Assembly (NCBI GenBank): GCA_963844325.1
Contig: CAWJNV010000002.1
Coordinates: forward strand, 2,046,001 to 2,110,000
Length of the DNA: 64,000 bases
DNA from: CADCTQ01 sp963844325
GTDB taxonomy: Bacteria > Bacteroidota > Bacteroidia > Cytophagales > 172606-1
Direction: 5' to 3'
The position numbers and the translations under genes are program-made. The stretch's first letter is position 1. The number at the start of each line of letters is the position of its first letter. Of this stretch, positions 1 to 7,348 are shown piece after piece. The notes under the pieces were generated by a model that was not told where the DNA came from, searched no databases, and was given only the letters and a program-made list of their open reading frames with translations.

Positions 1-288
1 TTCGGGGCCATCCTGGTGGTAAACATTGACAACGTGCTTCGCTTTGCCTTAGCCAAAAAGCTCGGCGACATTCACCCGCTGCTTACCATCGTGGGCATCG
101 TGCTGGGCGTGCCGGTGTTCGGCATCGTGGGCATTTTCATCGGCCCGCTGATCATCGTGTACTTCATGCTGCTGGTACAGGTCTACCTCAAGGAGTACGG
201 TTCGGGCACGGCCCGCCGCCAGGAAGTCGCCCCCATTTCGGCCGAGGTGCCTGCGGAGAAGGAGCAGGTGGAGGATGAAAAGGGGTAG
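1..288 (+). CDS. AI-2E family transporter, C-terminal fragment
   Basis: The reading frame is open from base 1, so the gene begins upstream of the window and only about 95 residues are visible. They hold hydrophobic stretches around LLTIVGIVLGVPVFGIVG and FIGPLIIVYFMLLVQVYL, preceded by NIDNVLRFALAKKLGDIHP. This arrangement is typical of the last two membrane helices of AI-2E/PerM-type exporters (YdiK, TqsA). A charged tail rich in Glu and Lys follows. The family exports small molecules across the inner membrane; the substrate cannot be told from this fragment. The gene ends at a TAG about 30 bases before the first repeat arm of the window. Confidence 0.8.
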   Translation, partial: FGAILVVNIDNVLRFALAKKLGDIHPLLTIVGIVLGVPVFGIVGIFIGPLIIVYFMLLVQVYLKEYGSGTARRQEVAPISAEVPAEKEQVEDEKG

Positions 289-317
289 AGACGCCTTTTT
301 TAGTGTCCCTTTTTTGC

Positions 318-500
318 AAGGTTCACCACGGAGCCACGGCGGGAAAGAGGGGTAGGGTTTAAACCCTACCCTACGGAAAGGCTGCGCCTGGTTTGATTCG
401 AGCGAAATCAGCGTACGTATGCGCGATATCCATAGGATAGGGTTTAAACCCTGTCCCCGTCTCCCGCATCGCTTTTCTCCGTGTCTCCGTGGCGAACCTT
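318..500. repeat. nested palindromic repeat (outer and inner arms, CGTACG core)
   Basis: The outer arms at 318-339 and 479-500 are inverted copies of a ggttcaccacggagcc-type word, matching at about 20 of 22 positions. Nested inside, gggtttaaaccct occurs near 355-370 and again near 440-452. The centre contains gcgtacgtatgcgc (about 411-424). Bases 349-457 closely match a second copy at 51504-51627. The element fills the spacer between the transporter and fahA, whose 3' ends converge. Confidence 0.8.
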
Positions 501-508
501 CTGATCCA

Positions 509-1765
509 TCATTCCACCGCCTTTACCAATTTTCCCCGCACTTCCCCGAATCCCACGCGAATGCCGGCCTTCTGACCAAAGCCGCGCATGATCACCGTGT
601 CGTTGTCTTCCAGGAACCGCCGTTCGGCGCCGCCGGCCAGCTTGACCGGGTTTTTGCCGCCCCAGCTCAGTTCGAGCAGAGAGCCGTAGGAGCCGGCGGC
701 CGGACCGCTGATCGTGCCCGAGGCCATCAGGTCGCCCACGTTCACGTTGCAGCCGTTGACCGTGTGGTGCGCCAGTTGCTGGCACACGTTCCAGTACAGG
801 TGCTTGAAGTTGGAATGGCAAATCACGGTTTCCTCCCCGTTCTGGGGTTGTAAGGCTACTTCCAGGGCGATGTCAAAGCTGTGGTGACCCTTGTACTTGA
901 GGTAGGACAGCACCTCGGGGTACTGGGCGCGGCCCGGCACCCGGAACGGCTCCAGGGCCTCCAGCGGAACCACCCAGGGCGAAACCGACGAAGCGAAGTT
1001 TTTGCCCAGGAACGGCCCCAGCGGCTGGTACTCCCACTGCTGAATGTCGCGGGCCGACCAGTCGTTGAACAGCAGGAAACCGAAAATGTGGTCTTCGGCC
1101 GCCTCGGTGGTAATGGTCTGTCCCATCTGCGTGGGCTTGCCGATCACGAAGGCCACTTCGAGTTCAAAATCCATTCGCCGCGACGGGCCAAACGTGGGCG
1201 CCGGGGCGTCGGGGGCTTTCATCTGGCCCTTCGGCCGCACAATGTCGGTGCCCGACACTACGATGGACGACGCCCGGCCGTGGTAGGCCACCGGCAGGCT
1301 TTTCCAGTTGGGCAGCAGGGCGTTGTCGGCGCCGCGGAACATCTTGCCCACGTTGGTGGCGTGTTCCTCGCTGGAGTAAAAGTCGGTGTAGTCGCCCACC
1401 TGCACGGGCAGCAGCAGCTCCACGGCGTTGCGGGGCACGAGCACCGCGTCGGCGTGAGCCGCCAGTTCGGTGTTGCCCTCAGTGAGCAGTTCGATGAGGC
1501 GGCGGCGCACGGCGGACCCCACGGGCTTGCCCAGGGCCATGAAGTCGTTGAGGTAGCGGCGCGAAAAGACGGCCGGGTCGGGAACGATGCCCTCCAGGAA
1601 CCCTTCCCGGGTGAGCAGGGCCAGGTCAAGCACGTAGTCCCCAATGGCTACGCCGGCCCGCGGGGTGCGGTCGGGGGTGCGAAAAATGCCGTAGGGGAGG
1701 TTATGAATGGTAAAATCACTGTGATCCGGCACCCGGACCCAACTCTGCGGGGAATTGCCTGCCAT
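509..1765 (-). CDS. fahA: fumarylacetoacetase
   Basis: This gene encodes 418 residues, the usual size of fumarylacetoacetate hydrolase (EC 3.7.1.2). The enzyme cleaves fumarylacetoacetate to fumarate and acetoacetate in the last step of tyrosine breakdown. The signature stretches are present: DYTDFYSSEEHATNVGKMFR, the following LPVAYHGRASS (active-site His region), and the metal-binding acidic segment MDFELEVAFVIGKP. The frame stays open upstream to 1846, but the ATG at 1765 gives MAGNSPQSWV, the normal start of the family, so I chose it. It is the last gene of the leftward hmgA-hpd-fahA cluster and is separated from hpd by a 370-base repeat-filled spacer, so it may have its own promoter. Confidence 0.95.
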   Translation of the reverse strand: MAGNSPQSWVRVPDHSDFTIHNLPYGIFRTPDRTPRAGVAIGDYVLDLALLTREGFLEGIVPDPAVFSRRYLNDFMALGKPVGSAVRRRLIELLTEGNTELAAHADAVLVPRNAVELLLPVQVGDYTDFYSSEEHATNVGKMFRGADNALLPNWKSLPVAYHGRASSIVVSGTDIVRPKGQMKAPDAPAPTFGPSRRMDFELEVAFVIGKPTQMGQTITTEAAEDHIFGFLLFNDWSARDIQQWEYQPLGPFLGKNFASSVSPWVVPLEALEPFRVPGRAQYPEVLSYLKYKGHHSFDIALEVALQPQNGEETVICHSNFKHLYWNVCQQLAHHTVNGCNVNVGDLMASGTISGPAAGSYGSLLELSWGGKNPVKLAGGAERRFLEDNDTVIMRGFGQKAGIRVGFGEVRGKLVKAVE

Positions 1766-1829
1766 AAAAAAAGTGTAAGCGGTTAGAAGGGCAAAGTAAT
1801 AAAAGAAAGTCGTAAGTCCAGCGGCATAC

Positions 1830-2141
1830 GTAGAGACGCGATTCATCGCGTCTCAATCCAACGCATCACCACGTCTCAATCCAACGCGTCACCGCGTCTC
1901 AACCCATCACGTCTCACGGTCTCAATTCACCGCATCTCCGTGCATCCGGCAACGTAAGCGTTCAGGGAGAGGTCTTTTTCACGTGCGACTGACAAGCTCC
2001 GTTGGAAAAGGACTTTTCAGAGGCCGGCGAAAACGAGGCTGGCCCGATCCAATTACGACGCGGGTTCACCGAGATGCGATAACGCGAGGGATGGAGACGC
2101 GATAACGCGAGGGATGGAGACGCGATTCATCGCGTCTCTAC
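1830..2141. repeat. gagacgcgat palindromes and a 23-bp tandem duplication
   Basis: The spacer between fahA and hpd starts and ends with copies of the hairpin gagacgcgattcatcgcgtc (1834-1854 and about 2117-2139), which has a 10-bp stem. Degenerate half-copies (cacgtctcaatccaacg) fill 1855-1925. A 23-base unit beginning gataacgcgagggatgg is tandemly duplicated at 2078-2100 and 2101-2123. The right copy ends within a few bases of the hpd stop codon. No gene is visible in 1766-2137. Confidence 0.8.
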
Positions 2142-3274
2142 AAGGTTCCCCGCAACTCCTGTTCCCGCTCAATGGCTTCGAAGAGGGCTTTGAAGTTGCC
2201 TTTGCCGAAAGACTTGGCGCCTTTGCGCTGGATGATCTCGAAGAATACCGTCGGGCGGGACTCCACGGGCTTGGTGAAAATCTGGAGCAGGTAGCCTTCC
2301 TCGTCGCGGTCTACCAGGATGCCCAGGTCGCGCAGCGGCTGGAGGTCTTCGTCGATGTGGCCCACCCGGTCGAGCAGGTCGTCGTAATAGGTGATGGGCA
2401 CGGTCAGGAACTCCACGCCGCGGCTCTTGAGGGCCGACACCGTTTCCACGATGTTGTCGGTGGCTACGGCAATGTGCTGGATGCCCGGTCCGCCGTAAAA
2501 GTCGAGATACTCTTCGATCTGCGACTTCTTTTTGCCCTCGGCCGGTTCGTTGATGGGGAATTTGATGCGGCCGTTGCCGTTGCTCATCACCTTGCTCATC
2601 AGGGCGGTGTAGTCGGTGGAAATGTCCTTGTCATCGAAGGAGATGAGCTGGGCGAACCCCAGGATTCTGGCGTAGAAGTTGACCCACTGGTTCATTTCAC
2701 CCCAGCCCACGTTGGCGACCATGTGGTCTACGTACTTGAGGCCGGCCGGCGCGGGGTTGTAGTCGGTTTTCCATTCCACGAAGCCGGGCAGGAACACGCC
2801 GTTGTACTGGCTGCGCTCCACGAACAGGTGCACCGTGTCGCCGTAGGCCCGGATGCCGGAACGCTTGACTTCACCGTGCGCATCTTTTTCCGTCTGCGGT
2901 TCCAGGTAGGGCTCGGCGCCGCGCTTCACGGTTTCGCGGAACGACTTTTCGGCGTCGTCCACCCAGAGGGCCACGGCTTTTACGCCGTCGCCGTGCTGGT
3001 CGACGTGGCGGCCGATCTCGGTGCCGCCGTGCAGGGGCGAAGTGAGCACCAGGCGGATTTTGCCCTGCTGCACCACGTACGATTCGCGGTCTTTCAGGCC
3101 GGTAGCCGGGCCGGCGTAGGCCAGCGACTGGAAGCCAAAGGCAGTTTTGTAGAAGTGGGCGGACTGCTTGGCGTTGCCCACGTAAAATTCAACGTAGTCG
3201 GTACCGTTCAGCGGCAGAAAGTCTTCGGCCTCGGGAATGATTTTTTCTACGGTTGGGGCAGTTTGTGGATTCAT
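2138..3274 (-). CDS. hpd: 4-hydroxyphenylpyruvate dioxygenase
   Basis: This gene encodes 378 residues, the size of bacterial HPPD (EC 1.13.11.27). The non-haem iron enzyme converts 4-hydroxyphenylpyruvate to homogentisate. Two vicinal-oxygen-chelate halves are visible. The C-terminal half carries the iron-ligand contexts VDHMVANVG, GIQHIAVATD and PTVFFEIIQRKG. The end, GKGNFKALFEAIEREQELRG, is characteristic of the family. The frame runs upstream to 3343, but that extension translates repeat DNA; the ATG at 3274 (MNPQTAPTVEK) is the plausible start. The gene lies 82 bases after the inserted GxxExxY gene, and the left arm of that insertion sits about 30 bases upstream of this start, so the insertion may have changed its promoter or leader. 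Confidence 0.95.
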   Translation of the reverse strand: MNPQTAPTVEKIIPEAEDFLPLNGTDYVEFYVGNAKQSAHFYKTAFGFQSLAYAGPATGLKDRESYVVQQGKIRLVLTSPLHGGTEIGRHVDQHGDGVKAVALWVDDAEKSFRETVKRGAEPYLEPQTEKDAHGEVKRSGIRAYGDTVHLFVERSQYNGVFLPGFVEWKTDYNPAPAGLKYVDHMVANVGWGEMNQWVNFYARILGFAQLISFDDKDISTDYTALMSKVMSNGNGRIKFPINEPAEGKKKSQIEEYLDFYGGPGIQHIAVATDNIVETVSALKSRGVEFLTVPITYYDDLLDRVGHIDEDLQPLRDLGILVDRDEEGYLLQIFTKPVESRPTVFFEIIQRKGAKSFGKGNFKALFEAIEREQELRGTL

Positions 3275-3304
3275 TGGTTTGTTCAGGTTAAGATTGGGTT
3301 TGGG

Positions 3305-3797
3305 TTCACGCAAAGGCGCAAAGGAGGAGCGCAAAGGGCGCAAAGAAATTATGCAATTATAGGTTGTGGACGACGCGGTGGATGTTATCTTTTAGTTTGG
3401 CACAATTAAAGTTGATGAGTAGACCAAGTTTGAGATTAGTTACTTTAAGGTAAGTTAAGGTTTGGGCGAAGTGAACGGGGGCCAAGGTTTCTACTGATTT
3501 TAGCTCGATTAATACTTTATTCTCAACAATGATGTCAGCACGAAATCCTGCTTCCATTCTGATCTCTTTGTAGACGACCGGCAAAGCTACCTGGGTATTT
3601 ACCAAAAACCCAGCTTCCCGTAAATCATATGCAAGGGCCTGTTCATACACCGATTCTAACAATCCGGGTCCCAATGTCCTATGCAGTTCTAGACAAATCC
3701 CTATTACCTTATACGAAATCTCATTCTCCGTCATTTCTTTACTCTTTTTATTTTTTCTTTGCGCCCTTTGCGCTCCTCCTTTGCGTCTTTGCGAGAA
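3305..3797. mobile_element. 493-bp inverted-repeat element carrying a GxxExxY gene
   Basis: The left arm (3305-3348) and right arm (3754-3797) are inverted copies of a gcgcaaag-word sequence, identical at 42 of 44 positions by my reading. Between them lies one small gene (3357-3734). The arms are GC-rich; the cargo is AT-rich relative to the surrounding operon. The unit separates hmgA from hpd, which are co-directional. The same word recurs in gene-less palindromes at 51418-51489, 51633-51702 and 59693-59756. That the unit is or was mobile is inference from its structure; I could not identify a target-site duplication. Confidence 0.7.
3357..3734 (-). CDS. GxxExxY protein (PD-(D/E)XK nuclease-like)
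   Basis: This is a 125-residue protein. The family signature is G24-L-L-E27-S-V-Y30 in the context LGPGLLESVYEQAL. A PD-(D/E)XK-like core follows: FRADIIVENKVLIELKSVE supplies the acidic residue and the E-x-K pair, then LAPVHFAQTLTYLKVT and LGLLINF. The family (GxxExxY, PDDEXK_3) is widespread and of unknown role. Base composition is clearly lower in GC than the flanking hmgA and hpd. The gene reads in the operon direction and is enclosed by the 44-bp inverted arms. Nuclease activity is inferred from fold motifs only. Confidence 0.88.
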   Translation of the reverse strand: MTENEISYKVIGICLELHRTLGPGLLESVYEQALAYDLREAGFLVNTQVALPVVYKEIRMEAGFRADIIVENKVLIELKSVETLAPVHFAQTLTYLKVTNLKLGLLINFNCAKLKDNIHRVVHNL

Positions 3798-3806
3798 ACA
3801 GAACGT

Positions 3807-4982
3807 CTAGTTGATCCGTTCGTCATTGCTCAGCCACGACTGGTAATACTTGCCGTCGTCGAGCTTCAGCGCCTCTTCGGTGATCATCAGCGGCTTGAAA
3901 GTGTCCACCATTACGGCGTATTCCTCGGTTTTGGTTTTGCCCAGGCTGCGTTCCATCGCGCCGGGGTGCGGGCCGTGCGGGATGCCGCCCGGGTGCAGCG
4001 TAATGTGCCCCTGCGCAATGTCGTTGCGGCTCATGAAGTCGCCGTCCACGTAGTAAAGCACCTCGTCGGAGTCGATGTTGCTGTGGTTGTAGGGTGCCGG
4101 CACGGCCTGCGGGTGGTAGTCGTAGAGGCGGGGGCAGAACGAACACACCACGAACGACTCCGTGCCGAAGGTCTGGTGCACGGGCGGCGGCTGGTGCACG
4201 CGGCCCGTGATAGGTTCGAAGTCCTTGATGTTGAGGCCCCAGGCGTAGTTGTAGCCGTCCCAGCCCACCACGTCGAACGGGTGGTAGGCGTACACGAGTT
4301 GGTGCAGCACGCCGCCCTTGCGGATCTTGAGCAGGAATTCGCCCTTCTCGTCGTGCGTTTCCAGGTCCTGCGGCAGCTTGTAGTCCCGTTCGCAGTAGGG
4401 CGAACTTTCGAGCAGTTGCCCGAACCAGTTGCGGTACCGCTTGGGCGTGTAGATGGCCTGGCGCGACTCCAGGTACAGCAGCCGGTTGTCTTCCCCGTCG
4501 AACTCGACCTGGTAGATCATGCCGCGCGGGATCACCAGGTAGTCGCCGTATTCGAAGGGAATGGCGCCCAGCATGGTTTTGAGCCGGCCCGTGCCGCGGT
4601 GCACGAAGAGCAGTTCGTCGGCGTCGGCATTCTTGTAGAAGTAGCTTTCCGACGATTTGCGCGGGGCGGCCAGGCCCAGGATCACGTCGTTGTTGACCAG
4701 CAGGGGCGTGCGGCTTTCGAGGAAGTCGTTCTTAGGCGCCACGTTGAAGCCCACCAGCTTGCGGGAGTGAATATTCTTGGCTACGGCGATTTTGGGGGCC
4801 ACGTCCACCGTCTCCAGGATTTGCTTTACCTGCGTGGGCCGGTGCACGTGGTACATCAGCGACGACATGCCGTCGAAGCCGACCGTGCCGAAGAGCTGTT
4901 CGTAGTAATACCCGCCGCCCGGCTTCTCAAAAACCGTGTGCCGCTTGTGGGGCATCGTTCCTAACTTGTGGTATACAGGCAT
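3807..4982 (-). CDS. hmgA: homogentisate 1,2-dioxygenase
   Basis: This 391-residue protein starts MPVYHKLGTMPHKRHTVF, the usual N-terminus of bacterial homogentisate dioxygenases (EC 1.13.11.5), which open homogentisate to maleylacetoacetate. Cupin motifs carrying iron ligands are visible: the His in PPVHQTFGTESF, the Glu in YNHSNIDSDEVLYYVDGDF, and the His-rich loop HPGGIPHGPHPGAME. It is the first gene of the leftward tyrosine-degradation cluster. Its stop codon lies 10 bases from the right arm of the GxxExxY element. The 200-base spacer upstream presumably holds the promoter, but I see no convincing TAnnTTTG match. The maleylacetoacetate isomerase needed between this enzyme and FahA is not in the window. 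Confidence 0.96.
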   Translation of the reverse strand: MPVYHKLGTMPHKRHTVFEKPGGGYYYEQLFGTVGFDGMSSLMYHVHRPTQVKQILETVDVAPKIAVAKNIHSRKLVGFNVAPKNDFLESRTPLLVNNDVILGLAAPRKSSESYFYKNADADELLFVHRGTGRLKTMLGAIPFEYGDYLVIPRGMIYQVEFDGEDNRLLYLESRQAIYTPKRYRNWFGQLLESSPYCERDYKLPQDLETHDEKGEFLLKIRKGGVLHQLVYAYHPFDVVGWDGYNYAWGLNIKDFEPITGRVHQPPPVHQTFGTESFVVCSFCPRLYDYHPQAVPAPYNHSNIDSDEVLYYVDGDFMSRNDIAQGHITLHPGGIPHGPHPGAMERSLGKTKTEEYAVMVDTFKPLMITEEALKLDDGKYYQSWLSNDERIN

Positions 4983-5145
4983 GGCGATTGGGATTGGTTT
5001 AGTGACTGAGGAGCAATACTATGACCCTTTTCTTACAAAAAATAACGCAAAAAGTACAAAATGGATTACAGCTTAATCCACAATAGTCAAAAAACTGTCT
5101 CTCCTATTGATCCATACTTTCTTGCCGCACCCATAAAATACAAAA

Positions 5146-5163
5146 GCCGGGTGTTAGCCCGGC
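5146..5163 (-). terminator. rho-independent terminator after the HEPN-like gene
   Basis: A gccggg/cccggc stem with a 6-base loop lies 27 bases past the stop of the 5191-5544 gene. On the minus strand it is followed by ttttg. It would end the two-gene minus-strand transcript before hmgA. Confidence 0.6.
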
Positions 5164-5190
5164 CCGGTTGCCCATCTTCGTCCCACATTG

Positions 5191-5544
5191 TCAAACATCC
5201 ATGCCCCTGCTGCGCAGGTATCTGCGAAAATGCTCCAGCACTACTTTGGCATTTTTGTACTCCTTCTCCCGTAAGGCCATCCACGTAGCCCGGTCCGGTG
5301 CAATGCCCTTATAGCGGGAACTATTGCTGTAGGTATTGAGCGTGTTGTAGTCTCTATACGCGTCAGCCTTCATAATGTGTTTATTTTCACGGTAGTAGGC
5401 ACGGATCTCCGCATGAGACTCCGGCTCCTTGAATCCGTGTTTACTGATGAGAAAAGCCTTCATCCAGTGCAAGGCTATATAAAAGATGAAGGTCGTTTTC
5501 CAATCAAACCTTGTGGTGGGAAAGTGTTGTTCATCATCCGCCAA
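5191..5544 (-). CDS. HEPN-like small protein, unknown function
   Basis: This gene encodes 117 residues. The stretch TTFIFYIALHWMKAFLISKH followed by GFKEPESHAEIR, and later YNTLNTYSNSSRYKG, resembles helical HEPN-type proteins, in which an Ala-Leu-His-containing helix and a terminal aromatic/Arg-Tyr segment recur. No clear RX4-6H ribonuclease motif is visible, so catalytic activity is uncertain. The start lies 7 bases after the stop of the upstream gene (5552-5929), so the two are almost certainly co-transcribed. The pair is noticeably AT-richer than its neighbours, suggesting acquisition by transfer. A toxin-antitoxin or nucleic-acid-related role is possible but unproven. Confidence 0.65.
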   Translation of the reverse strand: MADDEQHFPTTRFDWKTTFIFYIALHWMKAFLISKHGFKEPESHAEIRAYYRENKHIMKADAYRDYNTLNTYSNSSRYKGIAPDRATWMALREKEYKNAKVVLEHFRRYLRSRGMDV

Positions 5545-5551
5545 GGTTCGT

Positions 5552-5929
5552 TCATTTTCCCTGGCCTGGTCCAGAAACTGTTACATTTACGTAAGCAGGC
5601 GTGAAGCGGTCAATCAGGGCGAGCGGAACAAACTGAATGTGGATGTTAACCGTATCGCCCAAGTCGTAAGCTACTTCATCGGCGTCATAATATATCCTGC
5701 TTTCAACCTCTAAATTTTCCGGGTCATGCATGGCAATCACGTAATTGATCGTGTTCGACTCGTCCGGACGATCCGTTATGATCGTATGAAGGGCGGCCTG
5801 GTACTTTGTCAGTACGTCCGTCATTCGCCCAACAGCTATATTAACATTGGCCTGAAGTGCATTCGCATCGGTAGCGAGGACCGGTTCAGGAGTAGACTTT
5901 TCTGCCTTGGTTTTCTTGTTCATACGCAT
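5552..5929 (-). CDS. hypothetical protein, partner of the HEPN-like gene
   Basis: I do not recognise this protein. The frame is open to 6034, but the first part (MCMCPVKYAIRPG) looks non-coding; ATGs at 5929 and 5923 give a Lys-rich start (MRMNKKTKAEK) and about 125 residues. The N-terminal half is helical (NIAVGRMTDVLTKYQAALHT). The C-terminal half looks like alternating strands (SRIYYDADEVAYDLGDTVNI, then HIQFVPLALIDRF). It has no signal peptide or membrane segment and no nucleotidyltransferase GSx10DxD motif, which argues against an MNT-type antitoxin. Its short distance to the HEPN-like gene points to a functional pair. Confidence 0.5.
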   Translation of the reverse strand: MRMNKKTKAEKSTPEPVLATDANALQANVNIAVGRMTDVLTKYQAALHTIITDRPDESNTINYVIAMHDPENLEVESRIYYDADEVAYDLGDTVNIHIQFVPLALIDRFTPAYVNVTVSGPGQGK

Positions 5930-6098
5930 GGGTGTTTTCTCAGCTGCAATTCCCGCCGTTGCCAGAAAAGAGACACGCTTTGTACTTTCTTCCGTCCCCG
6001 GACGTATGGCATATTTTACCGGGCACATGCACAAATTAGCTACGTTTTAGGTGCCGGACAAGTTTCACGGGTTGCCCCGGCCGTTCCAATACGTTTTC

Positions 6099-6165
6099 AT
6101 CACGGTATTATTTCATAAACATCTTTCAATTTATCCCTTTGATCGGGTTTATCACGGTATTATTT
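6099..6165. repeat. 15-bp direct repeat, operator-like
   Basis: The sequence atcacggtattattt occurs at 6099-6113 and again at 6151-6165, 52 bases apart, both extended by similar A/T bases. They lie in the AT-rich divergent spacer (5930-6289) between the HEPN-like pair and the rightward gene at 6290. Spacing of about five helical turns would suit a regulator site, but no regulator is identified. I see no gene in this spacer. Confidence 0.55.
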
Positions 6166-6289
6166 TATACCAATTCCTAACTTAGCCGCCGGCAAACCGT
6201 AACATACTAAGCGCCTGATCTTTCCGTTAATCTATCGTTGACCAGCCGGTTCACGCCACGCCGGTTCCGCAAACCACCTGATTCCAACC

Positions 6290-6541
6290 ATGATCGCCTT
6301 CCAGTTCAACCACAATGGGCAAACGTACGACGCCGAGTTCGTGCGGGGACAAATTGAGTACGACCGCGGCACCGTAGCCGCTTACCTGGGCCTCGACCCC
6401 GGGCAACTCCCCGACCGGGTATCGGCCGCCCGGGCCCCGGTGGTGATACCCCCCGAAAAGCTGAACCAGTTCCGGCAGTGGCACGCCGCCGCCCAGGAAA
6501 CGGTGTTTACCCTCATCAAAGCCGACAACGAATACGATTAA
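6290..6541 (+). CDS. hypothetical protein, 83 residues
   Basis: I do not recognise this small soluble protein. It starts MIAFQFNHNGQTYDAEFVRG and continues with an acidic, Tyr-containing segment, YDRGTVAAYLGLDPGQLPDR. It ends AQETVFTLIKADNEYD. It has no membrane segment or signal. Codon use matches the GC-rich host. The next gene (SirB1-like) starts 17 bases after its stop, so the two probably form an operon. The frame ends cleanly and the composition is host-like, so I treat it as real. Confidence 0.6.
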   Translation: MIAFQFNHNGQTYDAEFVRGQIEYDRGTVAAYLGLDPGQLPDRVSAARAPVVIPPEKLNQFRQWHAAAQETVFTLIKADNEYD

Positions 6542-6558
6542 ACCGTGTTGATGAACCC

Positions 6559-7209
6559 ATGGCGCCCCTCGACGACCTGAAAGCGCAACTGCGCGCCTGG
6601 AAAGCGGGCGCCGCCGACCTGCCCGAAGGGATGCGGCTCGTGGCCGCGTACCAGTATCCCGACCTGACTCCTAAAAAATGGCAGGCCCGCCTGGCTAAGC
6701 TGTACCGGGAGGTTGCGGCCGCTTACACCCCGGCAGACGACCCCCACGCGCAGATCAAACGGCTCAACGACGTGTTTTTCGGGCAGATGGGCTTCCGCGC
6801 CAATACGCTGCACTTCCACGCCGCCGAAAACAGTTTCCTGAACGTGGTGCTGGACACCAAACGCGGCAACCCTATTTCGCTGTGCGTGCTCTACCTGCTG
6901 GCGGGCAGCCACCTGGGCCTGCCGCTCTACGGCGTGAACCTGCCCAACCTGTTCATCCTCACCTACAAGACGCCCGAAACGCAGTTCTACATCAACGTAT
7001 TCAACCAGGGCGTCATCTTCTCCCGGGCGGACATTGACAACTACATCGGGCAGTTGAACCTGCCGCCCGCGGACGTGTTCTACCAGCCCTGCCTGCCCCC
7101 CGACGTCGTGGCCCGCGTGCTGCGCAACCTCGCCCTCGCCTACGACCGCCTCGGCGAAGCCCCCAAAAGAGACGATGCGGAAGCCCTCCTCGCCGCACTG
7201 GAAGCGTAG
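6559..7209 (+). CDS. SirB1-like transglutaminase-family protein
   Basis: This gene encodes 216 residues. The core motif of the SirB1 / Transglut_core2 family is clear: LHFHAAENSFLNVVLDTKRG followed by NPISLCVLYLLAGSHLGLPL, then GVNLPNLFIL. The C-terminus (LPPDVVARVLRNLALAYDRL) resembles the tetratricopeptide-like tail of longer family members. In this family the Cys after PISL replaces the classical transglutaminase nucleophile context, and the biochemical role is unknown. An open frame extends back to 6478 over the preceding gene; the ATG at 6559 (MAPLDDLKAQL) fits the spacing. The gene ends 4 bases before a palindromic repeat element. Confidence 0.82.
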   Translation: MAPLDDLKAQLRAWKAGAADLPEGMRLVAAYQYPDLTPKKWQARLAKLYREVAAAYTPADDPHAQIKRLNDVFFGQMGFRANTLHFHAAENSFLNVVLDTKRGNPISLCVLYLLAGSHLGLPLYGVNLPNLFILTYKTPETQFYINVFNQGVIFSRADIDNYIGQLNLPPADVFYQPCLPPDVVARVLRNLALAYDRLGEAPKRDDAEALLAALEA

Positions 7210-7212
7210 GGC

Positions 7213-7348
7213 AATAGTCAGTAGTCATTGGTCAGTAGTCATTGGGTATGCGTAAGTTATCGCATCCGGATCACCGTTGACTACTGACCAATGACTAATT
7301 AACTATTGACCAATGACTACTGACCAATGACTATTGACCAATGACTAC
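7213..7348. repeat. palindrome with agtcattgg arms and CGTAAG core
   Basis: The left arm (7213-7245) repeats gtagtcattggtca. The right arm (about 7276-7347) repeats its inverse (ccaatgactactga) at roughly 14-base periods with single-base variants. The centre, 7249-7268, reads tgcgtaagttatcgcatccg. The element fills the spacer between the convergent SirB1-like and PIG-L genes, and its right arm supplies the TAG stop of the PIG-L gene (7345-7347). It may act as a bidirectional terminator. Confidence 0.85.

Noticed and set aside
1766..1846. A 27-residue N-terminal extension of fumarylacetoacetase, hydrophobic enough to look like a membrane anchor.
   Set aside because: The enzyme is cytosolic and MAGNSPQSWV at 1765 is the usual start. 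The extension lies at the edge of repeat DNA.
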